The notes beneath the pieces were generated by a model, which saw nothing but the letters and a program-made list of their open reading frames with translations, had not been told where the DNA came from and did not search any database. This document shows, one piece after another, positions 37,075 through 46,817 of a DNA stretch of 64,000 nucleotides. The DNA is taken from NCBI RefSeq assembly GCF_013362995.1, contig NZ_JABWDV010000394.1:1-64000 (forward strand), read 5' to 3'. Every line of letters begins with the position of its first letter. The stretch's first letter is position 1. A program made the position numbers and the translations under genes. This DNA is from Streptomyces sp. TRM64462 (lineage in GTDB: Bacteria; Actinomycetota; Actinomycetes; Streptomycetales; Streptomycetaceae).

Positions 37075-40000
37075 CTACCGCAGCCGCCGTCCCACCTCGT
37101 CCGCCGCCCGCTCACGCTCCAGCGTCCGCCGCAGCGGCCCCTCCACAGCGGCGAGTTCGGCGTACGGACCGCGCTGTACGACACGGCCGGCGTCCAGGAC
37201 GACGACCTCGTCGACCGCGTCGAGCCCCCGCATCCGGTGCGTGATGAGCACCGTCGTACGGCCCCGCGTCGCGTCCAGCAGGTCCTCGGTGAGCGCGTCG
37301 GCCGTGGCGAGGTCCAGGTGCTCGGCCGGCTCGTCGAGGACCAGCACCGGGAAGTCGGCCAGGAGCGCGCGGGCCAGCGCGAGCCGCTGCCGCTGCCCGC
37401 CGGACAGCCGGGCCCCGTGCTCGCCGACGAGCGTGTCGAGACCGTCCGGCAGGCCGTCGACCCAGTCCAGGAGCCGCGCCCCGGCGAGCGCCCGGCGCAG
37501 CGCGTCGTCGTTCGCGTCGGTCCTGGCCAGGCGTAGGTTCTCGCGTACGGAGCTGTCGAAGACATGGGCGTCCTGGGCGCACAGACCGACGAACCGGCGT
37601 ACGTCGTCCCCGTCGAGCGCCGCCGCTTCGGTGCCGCCCAGCCGGTACGTGCCCTCACGCGCGTCCAGGAACCGCAGCAGCACCTGCGCCAGCGTGGTCT
37701 TGCCGGACCCGGACGCGCCGATGACGGCGACCCGCCGCCCGGCCTCCAGCCGCAGGTCGAACCCCTCCAGGGCGTCGCGCTCCTGGCCGGGGTGCCGGGC
37801 GGCGATCCCGCGCAGCTCCAGCGGGAACGGCGAGTCGGGCGTCGCCGCGGGCCGCTCCGGCTCCTGTACGGGCACGGGCGCGTCGAGCACCTCGTACACC
37901 CGCTCCGCACTGCGCCGCACCCGCTGCCGGTACTGCACGGCGAGCGGCAGGCCCATGACCGCCTCGAACGCGGCGAGCGGGGTGAGGACGACGACGGCCA
38001 GCGCGACGCCGCCGAGCCGCCCGTCCCGTACGGCCTGGGCGCCGACCAGCGCGGCGGCCGCCACGGTCAGCCCGGAGGCGAGCGCGGTCAGCCCGCCGCC
38101 GAGCGCCGTCGCCGCCGACTGGCGCGCGGCGATCCGCGTGAGCGCGCCGTCCGCATCCCTGGCCCGCGCGATACGGCTCCGCAGCGCACCCGCCACCGTC
38201 AGCTCGGCGCACCCGCGCAGCAGGTCCACGACCCGGGTGGCGAGCACGCCCCGCGCCGGCGAGAGCCGCCGCTCGGCCCGCCGGGCCACGGCACCGCCCA
38301 GGGCCGGCACGGCGACCCCCGCCACCAGCAGCCCGGCCCCCAGCACGGCACCCGCCTCGGGCAGCAGCCAGGCGGTGAACCCGACGGCGCCCGCGCCGAC
38401 GACCAGCGCCGTCCCGGCGGGCAGCAGCCACCGCAGCCAGTAGTCCTGGAGTGCGTCCACGTCCGCGACCAGCCGGGACAGCAGGTCACCGCGGCGTGTA
38501 CGGCGCAGCCCGGCCGGTGCGATCCGCTCCAGGCGGCGGTACGCGGCGACGCGCAGCGCGGCGAGCATGCGCAGCACGGCGTCGTGCGACACCAGCCGCT
38601 CCGCGTACCGGAACACCGCCCGCCCGATACCGAACGCCCGGGTCGCCGTGACGGCCACCATCAGGTGCAGGATCGGCGGCTGCTCCGACGCGCGGGAGAT
38701 GAGCCACCCGGACACGGCCATGAGCCCGACCGCCGACCCGAGCGCGAGGCTGCCGAGCAGCAGCGCGAGGCCGAGCCGCCCCCGGAGTTCCCCGGCCGAC
38801 GCCCGGACCCGCGCCAGCACGCGCCCGCGCCATCCCCGCTCCGGTGGCTCGGACACCGGCTCCGCCACGTCCGCGGGCGCGGCATGCGCTCCGTACAGCC
38901 CGCCCACCACGCCGAACGCGTCGTCGACCATGTCCGCCCCGACGGACACATCCGCGACCGCCGGCTTCCCGGAACCGCCATCGGCACCGGCACGCACACC
39001 ACCACGGGCGCCAGCACCCCCACCCGCACCCGCACCCGCACCCGCACCGGCACCGGCATCGGCGCCTCCGCCGGCATACGACCCGGCAGCAGCCTCTCCG
39101 CCACCCCGCCCCCGCTCCAGCGCCACCACCCGGTCCGCGACACCCAGCAGCGCCGGCCGGTGCACCACGAGCAGCACGGTCCGCCCCACGGCGAGCCGCC
39201 GCACCGCATCCACCACAGCCGCCTCGGTCGCACCGTCCAGCGCGGCGGTCGGCTCGTCCAGCAGCAGCACCGGCCGGTCCGCCAGGAACGCCCGGGCCAG
39301 GGCCAGCCGCTGCCGCTGACCGGCCGACAGCCCGGCCCCGTCCTCACCGAGCACGGTGTCCGCACCGTCCGGCAGCCCGTCCACGAAATCCGCGCCCGCG
39401 TCCCGCAACGCGTCCCGCACGTCGGCGTCGTCCGCGTCCGGCCGCGCCAGGCGGACGTTCTCGGCGACCGTCCCGGCGAACAGATACGGCCGCTGCGGCA
39501 CCCACGCGATCCGCTCCCGCCAACGCTCCAGGTCCAGCGTCGACAGGTCCTCGCCCCCGGCCCGTACCGTCCCGGAATCCGGCACGGCGAAGCCCAGCAC
39601 CGTGTCGAGCAGCGTCGACTTGCCGACCCCGCTCGGACCGACCAGGGCGACGGTCTCACCGGGCTCCACCACCAGCGACGCCCGGTCCAACGACGCTTCG
39701 CGCCGCCCCGGATGCCGTACCGTCACCGCGTCCAGCTCGATCCGCACCGGCCCGCCCGGCACCACACCAGCGCCCCCGCCCGGCACCACACCAGCGCCCC
39801 CGCCCGGCACCGCACCGGTGCTGCCCCCGCCCGGCACCGCACCCGTGCCACCCGCCCGCACCGGCGCCTCCAGCACCGCGAAGACCTCTTCGGCGGCCGA
39901 GAGTCCCTCCGCCGCCGCGTGGTACTGCGTACCCACCTGCCGCAGCGGCAGATAGGCCTCGGGCGCGAGGATCAGAATGACCAAGCCCGTGTACAGGTCC

Positions 40001-40824
40001 AGGTCCCCGTGGACGAGGCGGGTGCCGATGCCCACCGCGACCAGCGCCACCGACAGCGTCGACAGCAGCTCCAGGGCGAACGACGACAGAAACGCGACCC
40101 GCAGCGTCCGCAGCGTCGCCTGCCGGTACTCGGACGTGATCGCCCTGATCGACTCCGCCTGGGCCTTGGCCCGCCCGAAGATCTTCAGCGTCGGCAGCCC
40201 GGCCACCACGTCGAGGAAGTGGCCCGACAGCCGTGACAGCAGCTTCCACTGCCGGTCCATCCGGGCCTGCGTGGCCCAGCCGATGAGCACCATGAACATC
40301 GGGATCAGCGGCAGCGTGACCACGATGATCGCCGCCGACACCCAGTCCTCGGTGACGATCCGCGCCAGCACCGCGACCGGGACTACCACGGCCAGCCCCA
40401 ACTGGGGCAGATAGCGGGCGAAGTAGTCGTCCAGCGCGTCCACGCCCCGCGTCGCCAGCGCCACCAGCGACCCGGTCCGCTGGCCGCTCAGCCAGCCCGG
40501 CCCCAGCGCGGCCGCCCGCTCCAGCAGCCGACCCCGCAGCTCGGACTTCACGGCGGCGCTCGCCCGGTGCGCGGCGAGCTCGGTCAGCCAGGCGACCAGT
40601 GCCCGCCCCACCGCGACCCCGGCCAGCAGCACCAGCGGCGTCCCCAGCGCGGACACACCCAGGCCCCGCTGGAACGCCCCCACCACCACCTCGGCGATGA
40701 GCATGGCCTGGGCGATGACCAGCGCCGCCCCGATCAGGCCGAGGAGCACCACCGCGGCCAGGAACAGCCGGGTGGCCCGGGCGTACCGGAGCAGACGCGG
40801 GTCGATCGGTTTCACGTGAAACAT
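37075..40824 (-). CDS. cydCD: CydD-CydC fusion, thiol/haem ABC exporter for cytochrome bd assembly
   Basis: The 1249-aa protein is two ABC half-transporters in one chain. The CydD-like half (1-600) has Walker A GPSGVGKST, signature LSAGQRQR and Walker B VLLLDEPTAALD. The CydC-like half (about 700-1249) has Walker A GASGSGKTT, signature LSGGQRQR and Walker B VLVLDEPAEHLD. Low-complexity linkers (AVPGGG repeats, GAGAGAGAG) lie at residues about 330-360 and 590-640. CydCD is needed to build cytochrome bd. The start codon and first residues (MFHVKP) are encoded by a parS site. Confidence 0.94.
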   Translation of the reverse strand: MFHVKPIDPRLLRYARATRLFLAAVVLLGLIGAALVIAQAMLIAEVVVGAFQRGLGVSALGTPLVLLAGVAVGRALVAWLTELAAHRASAAVKSELRGRLLERAAALGPGWLSGQRTGSLVALATRGVDALDDYFARYLPQLGLAVVVPVAVLARIVTEDWVSAAIIVVTLPLIPMFMVLIGWATQARMDRQWKLLSRLSGHFLDVVAGLPTLKIFGRAKAQAESIRAITSEYRQATLRTLRVAFLSSFALELLSTLSVALVAVGIGTRLVHGDLDLYTGLVILILAPEAYLPLRQVGTQYHAAAEGLSAAEEVFAVLEAPVRAGGTGAVPGGGSTGAVPGGGAGVVPGGGAGVVPGGPVRIELDAVTVRHPGRREASLDRASLVVEPGETVALVGPSGVGKSTLLDTVLGFAVPDSGTVRAGGEDLSTLDLERWRERIAWVPQRPYLFAGTVAENVRLARPDADDADVRDALRDAGADFVDGLPDGADTVLGEDGAGLSAGQRQRLALARAFLADRPVLLLDEPTAALDGATEAAVVDAVRRLAVGRTVLLVVHRPALLGVADRVVALERGRGGGEAAAGSYAGGGADAGAGAGAGAGAGGGAGARGGVRAGADGGSGKPAVADVSVGADMVDDAFGVVGGLYGAHAAPADVAEPVSEPPERGWRGRVLARVRASAGELRGRLGLALLLGSLALGSAVGLMAVSGWLISRASEQPPILHLMVAVTATRAFGIGRAVFRYAERLVSHDAVLRMLAALRVAAYRRLERIAPAGLRRTRRGDLLSRLVADVDALQDYWLRWLLPAGTALVVGAGAVGFTAWLLPEAGAVLGAGLLVAGVAVPALGGAVARRAERRLSPARGVLATRVVDLLRGCAELTVAGALRSRIARARDADGALTRIAARQSAATALGGGLTALASGLTVAAAALVGAQAVRDGRLGGVALAVVVLTPLAAFEAVMGLPLAVQYRQRVRRSAERVYEVLDAPVPVQEPERPAATPDSPFPLELRGIAARHPGQERDALEGFDLRLEAGRRVAVIGASGSGKTTLAQVLLRFLDAREGTYRLGGTEAAALDGDDVRRFVGLCAQDAHVFDSSVRENLRLARTDANDDALRRALAGARLLDWVDGLPDGLDTLVGEHGARLSGGQRQRLALARALLADFPVLVLDEPAEHLDLATADALTEDLLDATRGRTTVLITHRMRGLDAVDEVVVLDAGRVVQRGPYAELAAVEGPLRRTLERERAADEVGRRLR
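40809..40822. other. parS site 3, overlapping the cydCD start codon
   Basis: Exact GTTTCACGTGAAAC. On the minus strand the cydCD ATG (40824-40822) runs into the palindrome as ATGTTTCACGTGAAACCG. Confidence 0.93.
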
Positions 40825-40862
40825 CCCCTACCGATGGGCGCCCCCACGGGCGCCGGCGGGCA

Positions 40863-41867
40863 CTAGTGGGCGGTGTCGGCGATGTGCTGGGTGCCGATCC
40901 GCTTGCGGAACACCCAGTAGGTCCAGCCCTGGTAGAGCAGCACCAGCGGCGTGGCGATCGCCGCGCACCAGGTCATGATCTTCAGGGTGTACGGGCTGGA
41001 GGCCGCGTTGCTCACGGTCAGGCTCCAGTCCGGGTTCAGCGAGGACGGCATGACGTTCGGGAAGAGCGTCAGGAACAGCATGGCCACGGCGGAGGCGATC
41101 GTCACACCCGACAGGGCGAACGACCATCCCTCCCGCCCGGCGCGGATCGCACCCACGGCCCCGGCGAGCGCCACGACGGCGACGGCCATCGCGACCAGGC
41201 TCGTCCCGTCGCCCCGCGAGACCTGCGTCCACGCCAGGAAGCCGACGGCGAGTGCGGCCGTGACCAGGCCGAGCCCGAACGCCAGCTTCCGGGCCCGCTC
41301 CCGGATGTCGCCCACGGTCTTCAGAGCGGCGAACACCGCACCGTGGAAGGTGAACAGGGTGAGCGTGACGAGCCCGCCGAGCAGCGCGTACGGGTTGAGG
41401 AGGTCGAGGAGGGTGCCGGCGTACTCCTTGGACGCGTCGATCTTCACGCCCCGCACGATGTTGCCGAAGGCCACGCCCCACAGCACGGCCGGGATGAGGG
41501 AGGTCCAGAAGATGGCCCGCTCCCAGTTCTCCTGCCAGCGCGGCTCCGGGCGCTTGGCCCGGTACTCGAAGGCGACGCCCCGCACGATCAGGCAGAGCAG
41601 GATCACGAGCAGCGGCAGGTAGAAACCGGAGAACAGGGTGGCGTACCAGTCGGGGAAGGCGGCGAAGGTGGCGCCGCCGGCGGTCAGCAGCCACACCTCG
41701 TTGCCGTCCCAGACGGGGCCGATGGTGTTGATGAGGACCCGCTTCTCGGCCCGGTCACGGGCGAGCAGCCTGGTCAGGACGCCGATCCCGAAGTCGAAGC
41801 CTTCGAGGAAGAAGTAGCCGATCCAGAGGACAGCGATCAGTACGAACCAGATGGTGGGGAGTTCCAT
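40863..41867 (-). CDS. cydB: Cytochrome bd ubiquinol/menaquinol oxidase subunit II
   Basis: The 334-aa protein starts MELPTIWFVLIAVLWIGYFFLEGFDFGIGVL, the standard CydB N-terminus, and has eight or nine helices. It contains LINTIGPVWDGNEVWLL, a conserved loop. It partners CydA in the bd oxidase, which reduces O2 with low proton yield. It lies 18 bp after cydA and 38 bp before cydCD, so the order is cydA-cydB-cydCD. Confidence 0.95.
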   Translation of the reverse strand: MELPTIWFVLIAVLWIGYFFLEGFDFGIGVLTRLLARDRAEKRVLINTIGPVWDGNEVWLLTAGGATFAAFPDWYATLFSGFYLPLLVILLCLIVRGVAFEYRAKRPEPRWQENWERAIFWTSLIPAVLWGVAFGNIVRGVKIDASKEYAGTLLDLLNPYALLGGLVTLTLFTFHGAVFAALKTVGDIRERARKLAFGLGLVTAALAVGFLAWTQVSRGDGTSLVAMAVAVVALAGAVGAIRAGREGWSFALSGVTIASAVAMLFLTLFPNVMPSSLNPDWSLTVSNAASSPYTLKIMTWCAAIATPLVLLYQGWTYWVFRKRIGTQHIADTAH

Positions 41868-41885
41868 GCCTCAGCTCCGCTTCCG

Positions 41886-43403
41886 TCAGTACGAGAAGGC
41901 CATGGGCCGGTCGGCGTCGTCACGGTCGTGGCCGCCGATCCGGGTGGGCGGGTTGAGGTCGGCCTCGGTCAGCTCGGGCGGGCCGGCCTTGACGTACTTC
42001 ACGAGCAGCTTGACCTCGATCACGGCGAGGATCGCGTACAGCAGCGTGAAGGCGGTCATCGAGATGAGGACCTCGGCCTGGGAGACACCGGGGGAGACCG
42101 CGTCGGCGGTGCGCAGCACGCCGTAGACCACCCATGGCTGACGGCCCGTCTCGGTGAAGATCCAGCCCCAGGAGTTGGCGATCAGTGGGAAGGCGAGCGT
42201 CCACAGGGCGACCCACCAGTACAGCCTGGTCAGCTTCGGGCTGAGCGGCTTCCTGAGGAGGACGAGGTGCGGCACCTCGTCCTCGTCGTCTGCCGCCCGT
42301 CGCACCGCCGCAGGCAGCAGGAACTTCCTGCGGGTCAGCCACAGCCCGAGCAGGCCGAGGGAGAAGGAGGCCATGCCGAAGCCGATCATCCAGCGGAAGG
42401 ACCAGTAGGCGACGGGGATGTTGGGCCGGTAGTCGCCGGGGCCGTACTTCTCCTGCTCGGCCTTGTTGGTGTCGTTGATGCCGGGGACGTACGAGTCGAA
42501 GTCGCCGTTGGCGAGGAACGACAGCAGGCCGGGGATCTCTATGGCGACCTTGTTGTGCCCCTTGTCGACGTCGCCGTACGCGAAGACGGAGAAGGGGGCC
42601 GGGCCCTCGCCGTCCCAGAGGGCTTCGGCGGCGGCCATCTTCATGGGCTGCTGCTTGTACATCACCTTGGCGAGCAGGTCGCCGCTGACGGCGGTGAGCA
42701 TTCCGGCGATCACGACGGTGACGAGGCCGAGCCGTAGCGAGCTCTTCATCACCGGGACGTGCTTCTTGCGGGCCAGGTGGTACGCGGCGATGCCGACCAT
42801 GAAGGCGCCACCGGTGAGGAAGGCCGCGGACATGGTGTGGAAGACCTGGGTGAGCGTGGTGTTCTGGGTGAGGACCGCCCAGAAGTCGGTGAGCTCGGCG
42901 CGGCCGTTCTCCTCGTTGATCCGGTAGCCGACCGGGTGCTGCATCCAGGAGTTGGCCGCCAGGATGAAGTAGGCGGACAGGACGGTGCCGATCGAGACCA
43001 TCCAGATGCAGGCGAGGTGGATCCGCTTCGGGAGCTTGTCCCAGCCGAAGATCCACAGACCGATGAACGTGGACTCGAAGAAGAAGGCGATCAGCGCTTC
43101 GAAGGCGAGGGGTGCTCCGAAGACGTCACCGACGAACCGTGAGTAGTCCGACCAGTTCATACCGAACTGGAACTCCTGCACGATGCCGGTGACGACACCC
43201 ATCGCGATGTTGATCAGGAAGAGCTTTCCCCAGAACTTGGTCGCCCTGAGGTACTTCTCCTTACCGGTCCGCACCCAGGCCGTCTGGAGACCGGCGGTCA
43301 GTGCGGCGAGCGAGATGGTCAGCGGGACGAAGAGGAAGTGGTAGACGGTGGTGATACCGAACTGCCACCGCGCCAGCGTCTCTGGCGCCAGAGCCAGGTC
43401 CAC
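41886..43403 (-). CDS. cydA: Cytochrome bd oxidase subunit I
   Basis: The 505-aa protein starts MDLALAPETLARWQFGITTVYHFLFVPLTI with an axial haem-ligand His (His22). It includes FQFGMNWSDYSRFVGDVFGAPLAFEALIAFFFEST (conserved Glu), and GRQPWVVYGVLRT near the end. The Q-loop is of the short type. It is the first gene of the operon and lies behind a Rex operator at 43482-43499. Rex represses cydABCD in S. coelicolor when NADH/NAD+ is low; the same is expected here. Confidence 0.96.
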   Translation of the reverse strand: MDLALAPETLARWQFGITTVYHFLFVPLTISLAALTAGLQTAWVRTGKEKYLRATKFWGKLFLINIAMGVVTGIVQEFQFGMNWSDYSRFVGDVFGAPLAFEALIAFFFESTFIGLWIFGWDKLPKRIHLACIWMVSIGTVLSAYFILAANSWMQHPVGYRINEENGRAELTDFWAVLTQNTTLTQVFHTMSAAFLTGGAFMVGIAAYHLARKKHVPVMKSSLRLGLVTVVIAGMLTAVSGDLLAKVMYKQQPMKMAAAEALWDGEGPAPFSVFAYGDVDKGHNKVAIEIPGLLSFLANGDFDSYVPGINDTNKAEQEKYGPGDYRPNIPVAYWSFRWMIGFGMASFSLGLLGLWLTRRKFLLPAAVRRAADDEDEVPHLVLLRKPLSPKLTRLYWWVALWTLAFPLIANSWGWIFTETGRQPWVVYGVLRTADAVSPGVSQAEVLISMTAFTLLYAILAVIEVKLLVKYVKAGPPELTEADLNPPTRIGGHDRDDADRPMAFSY

Positions 43404-43481
43404 GACAGCTTCTCCTTACGGCCTGGTGCAGCCCGCCGGTTCCGGTGGATCTTGGGAGGAACCATCCGGAACCTGGCGAGC

Positions 43482-43499
43482 TTGTGAATGCGTTCACAA
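43482..43499. promoter_or_regulatory. Rex operator upstream of cydA
   Basis: TTGTGAATGCGTTCACAA is an 18-bp near-perfect palindrome matching the Rex consensus TTGTGAAC-GC-GTTCACAA with one central difference. It lies 79 bp before cydA. A minus-strand CATAAT (43514-43509) just upstream is a plausible -10 box, so a bound Rex dimer would cover the transcription start. Confidence 0.9.
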
Positions 43500-43588
43500 T
43501 CACAAGCTATTATGACTCACACGAAATCCGCAGCTCGATCCGGGGGTCCCCCTTCCGCTGAACTTCAACATCTTGTTGAATTCGCGGC

Positions 43589-43963
43589 ATGCAGATCCAC
43601 ATCTCCTGGCCCGCAGGGCACACGACCGCGACCATCGAAGAAACGCCCACGAGCAAGGCGCTCGCAGGGGTTCTCCCGATCACCTCCACCGCCCGGACCT
43701 GGGGCGAAGAGGTCTACTTCGACACACCCGTCTCCACCGCGCCGGAGCCGGACGCCCGGCAGGTGGTGGAGCCGGGCACGGTGGCCTTCTGGACGGAGGG
43801 GGACGCGCTGGCGCTGCCGTACGGCCCGACCCCCATCTCGCGCGGCGACGAGTGCCGCCTGGCCAGCCCGTGCAACATCCTCGGCAGCCTCGACGACGAC
43901 CCGCGCGTCCTGGCCACGGTCCGCGACGGCGACCCGATCCGGGTCGAACTCGTCACGGACTGA
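43589..43963 (+). CDS. Cyclophilin-like fold protein
   Basis: The 124-aa protein starts MQIHISWPAGHTTATIEETPTSKALAGVLPI. Segments WGEEVYFDTPVSTAPEPDARQVVEPGTVAFW and LALPYGPTPIS match the small cyclophilin-like fold family (TM1367-like), whose function is not established. Catalytic residues of true prolyl isomerases are not recognisable. It is divergent from cydA. Confidence 0.72.
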   Translation: MQIHISWPAGHTTATIEETPTSKALAGVLPITSTARTWGEEVYFDTPVSTAPEPDARQVVEPGTVAFWTEGDALALPYGPTPISRGDECRLASPCNILGSLDDDPRVLATVRDGDPIRVELVTD

Positions 43964-44020
43964 CGCTCGCACGCGGGCCTCGGTCCGGCCGCCCGGCCGC
44001 CCCGCCTGCCGCTCAGTCGT

Positions 44021-44047
44021 TCAGACGTGTCAGACGTGTCAGACGTG
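44021..44047. repeat. Three tandem copies of TCAGACGTG
   Basis: The 9-mer TCAGACGTG occurs three times in a row, followed by degenerate versions to about 44067. It fills the gap between two convergent genes. Confidence 0.75.
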
Positions 44048-44071
44048 TCCACGTGTTAGACGTTCAGACCT

Positions 44072-45154
44072 TCAGAACTTCTCCTTGAAGAACGTCTCGG
44101 CGGTCCGCAGGAACAGATCGTTCGCCTCGGCCTCGCCGATCGACACCCTGACCCCCTCGCCGGGGAACGGCCGGACCACCACACCGGCCTTCTCACAGGC
44201 GGCCGCGAACTCCACGGTCCGCTCCCCCAGCCCCAGCCACACGAAGTTGGCCTGGGTCTCGGGCACCGTCCAGCCCTGGGCGGTCAGCCCGTCGTACACC
44301 CGCGTGCGCTCGCACACCAGCGAGCCGACGCGGCCCAGCAGCTCGTCCTCCGCGCGCAGCGAGGCCACCGCCGCGTCCTGCGCCAGCTGGCTCACCCCGA
44401 ACGGCACCGCCGTCTTCCGCAGCGCGGCCGCCACCGGCTCGTGCGCGATCGCGAACCCGACGCGCAGGCCGGCGAGACCGTACGCCTTGGAGAAGGTCCG
44501 CAGCACGGCCACGTTCGGCCGGTCCCGGTAGATCTCGATGCCGTTCGGCACCCCACTGTCCCGGATGAACTCGATGTACGCCTCGTCGAGCACGACCAGG
44601 ACGTCGGACGGCACCCGGTCCAGGAAGCGCTCGAGCTCGGCCCGGCGCACCACCGTGCCCGTCGGGTTGTTCGGGTTGCAGACGAAAATCAGCCGCGTGC
44701 GGTCGGTGATCGCCTCGGCCATCGCGTCCAGGTCGTGCACCGCGCCGGCGGTCAGCGGCACCTTCACCGCGGCCGCACCGCTGATCTGCGTGATGATCGG
44801 GTACGCCTCGAAGGAGCGCCAGGCGAACATGACCTCGTCACCGGGCCCGGCCGTGGACTGCACCAGCGACTGGGCGATGCCCACCGAGCCGGTGCCGGTC
44901 GCCAGATGCGTCACGGGCACCCCGAACCGCTCGGCCAGCTCGTTCATCAGACCGGTGCAGGCCATGTCCGGGTACCGGTTGAAGCCGTGCGCCGCGGCCA
45001 GCGCGCTCTCCAGGACGCCGGGCAGCGGCGGGTAAGGGTTCTCGTTGGAGGACAGCTTGTACGCGATGGGGCCGTCGGCGGCGGCCGGCTTGCCCGGCTT
45101 GTACGTGGGGATGTCGTCCAGCACGGCGCGCAGCTTGGGGCTGGTCTCGCTCAC
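44072..45154 (-). CDS. Histidinol-phosphate/aromatic amino-acid aminotransferase
   Basis: The 360-aa fold-type I PLP enzyme starts [25 protein letters not shown]. Motifs: [32 protein letters not shown], and the PLP lysine in [17 protein letters not shown]. The family includes HisC and phenylalanine/tyrosine aminotransferase; sequence alone does not separate them. It is not near other his genes. GAGGAGG lies six bases before the GTG at 45154, which decides the start over a longer frame. Confidence 0.88.
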   Translation of the reverse strand: MSETSPKLRAVLDDIPTYKPGKPAAADGPIAYKLSSNENPYPPLPGVLESALAAAHGFNRYPDMACTGLMNELAERFGVPVTHLATGTGSVGIAQSLVQSTAGPGDEVMFAWRSFEAYPIITQISGAAAVKVPLTAGAVHDLDAMAEAITDRTRLIFVCNPNNPTGTVVRRAELERFLDRVPSDVLVVLDEAYIEFIRDSGVPNGIEIYRDRPNVAVLRTFSKAYGLAGLRVGFAIAHEPVAAALRKTAVPFGVSQLAQDAAVASLRAEDELLGRVGSLVCERTRVYDGLTAQGWTVPETQANFVWLGLGERTVEFAAACEKAGVVVRPFPGEGVRVSIGEAEANDLFLRTAETFFKEKF

Positions 45155-45504
45155 TGTGGTCCTCCTCGACCGTATGTACCACCGATACTGCACACCTTAT
45201 GAGGATTCCGCGCTCCTGCGAATGGCCGACCGGTCCTGGGAGGGGGGAGCGCGACACGGGAGGGCGCGCGCCGGTGGCCTGCGCCGTGGCGCGCATCCCC
45301 CGTAGAGGTGAGTTGCGGACTCTTCGAAACCACGTCCAGCGGCCCGTCCCCCGAGCGCGAACAACCCGCGGCCGACCCCGAGAACCGCCAAGTTCCTTGG
45401 GATTCCCTACGGTTGACGTGTCGCGACCATGCAGAAACGTGCCTGTCAACGAGTGAATATGCGACCGTCCCAACCGCCTCCGCTGCCCCTACTATCGGCA
45501 CGCC
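45155..45504. other. Divergent intergenic region
   Basis: This 350-bp gap between the aminotransferase and the LacI-type gene has no supported gene. TACTAT at 45490-45495, 9 nt before the LacI-type ATG, is a possible -10 box. Confidence 0.4.
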
Positions 45505-46620
45505 ATGACAGCAGCAGGGAAGCACCAGGTGAGCCGGGCACAGACCCGGGGCAGCCGGCAGGGGCGCGCGGGCATCCGGGACGTGGCCGCCGCGGCCGGC
45601 GTCTCCATCACGACTGTCTCCGACGCGCTCAACGGCAAAGGCCGGCTCCCGGACGCCACGCGCCGCCACGTCCGCGAGGTCGCCGACCGGCTGGGCTACC
45701 GGCCGTCCGCCGCCGCCCGCACGCTCCGTACCGGCAAGTCAGGACTCATCGGCCTGACCGTGACGACGTACGGGGATGAACCTTTCACCTTCACCGAATT
45801 CGCGTACTTCGCGGAGATGGCCAGAGCCGCCACCTCCGCCGCGCTCGCCCGCGGCTACGCCCTCGTGATCCTCCCCGCGACCTCGCGCCGCAGCCCCGCC
45901 GACGTCTGGTCGAACGTCGCCCTCGACGGCACCGTCGTCATCGACCCGTCCGACCACGACCCGGTCGTGACCGAACTCGTCCGTCAGGGCCTGCCCGTCG
46001 TCTCCGACGGACGCCCCGCCGGGACGCTGCCGGTCACCGCCTGGGTCGACAACGACCACGAAGCCGCTGTCCTCGGACTGCTCGACCACCTCGCCGCCGC
46101 GGGCGCCCGCCGCATCGGGCTGCTCACCGGCACCACCACCGACACCTATACGCGGCTGTCCACCACCGCGTACCTCAACTGGTGCGAACGCGTCGGCCAG
46201 GACCCGGTGTACGAGTCGTACCCGGCCCACGACCCGTGCGCGGGCGCGGTCGCCGCCGACCGGCTGCTCGCGCGCCCCGACCGGCCCGACGCCGTGTACG
46301 GCCTGTTCGACCCGAACGGTACGGACCTGCTGGCGGCGGCGCGGCGGTACGGGCTGCGCGTCCCGGACGACCTGCTGCTCGTGTGCTGCAGCGAGTCCAC
46401 CGTGTACGCCACGACCGAGCCGCCGATCACCACGCTGTCGCTGAAGCCGCGGCGGATCGGCACGGCGGTCGTGCAGCTGCTGATCGACGCGATCGAGGGC
46501 ATCGACAGCGACCGGCCGCTCGAGCAGGTGATACCGACGGAGTTGATCATCCGGACGTCGTCGCAGCGCAGGCCGCCGCGTACGACGGTCAGCCCGCCCC
46601 GCTCACCGCGCCAGGACTGA
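45505..46620 (+). CDS. LacI-family transcriptional regulator
   Basis: The 371-aa protein has an N-terminal helix-turn-helix, GIRDVAAAAGVSITTVSDALNGKGRLPDATRRHV, then the hinge helix YRPSAAARTLRTG and a periplasmic-binding-like ligand domain (about 75-350). The inducer is unknown. It starts at ATG 45505, near a -10-like TACTAT. No sugar-use gene is adjacent. Confidence 0.9.
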   Translation: MTAAGKHQVSRAQTRGSRQGRAGIRDVAAAAGVSITTVSDALNGKGRLPDATRRHVREVADRLGYRPSAAARTLRTGKSGLIGLTVTTYGDEPFTFTEFAYFAEMARAATSAALARGYALVILPATSRRSPADVWSNVALDGTVVIDPSDHDPVVTELVRQGLPVVSDGRPAGTLPVTAWVDNDHEAAVLGLLDHLAAAGARRIGLLTGTTTDTYTRLSTTAYLNWCERVGQDPVYESYPAHDPCAGAVAADRLLARPDRPDAVYGLFDPNGTDLLAAARRYGLRVPDDLLLVCCSESTVYATTEPPITTLSLKPRRIGTAVVQLLIDAIEGIDSDRPLEQVIPTELIIRTSSQRRPPRTTVSPPRSPRQD

Positions 46621-46817
46621 TCCCCGTACACCACCAGGCCAGACCTTCCCAATTGGGGCGAAACAACCCGGTGAACCAGGCGTGCATCCTGATTCACCAC
46701 CCCTGGTGCGTCACACAGCACAAGCCTCATTCCTATGATGGGCGCACGACACCGCGGGCCGCCCCGACCAGGCCGGTCCGCGAGGTGTAGGGCGTCGCGA
46801 CGGTGGTGGAGGGGTCG

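Noticed and set aside
37564..40236. 890-aa open frame on the plus strand
   Set aside because: It is antisense to cydCD, with biased, low-complexity translation and no motif.
40866..42737. 623-aa open frame on the plus strand
   Set aside because: It is antisense to cydB and cydA, both with clear family signatures.
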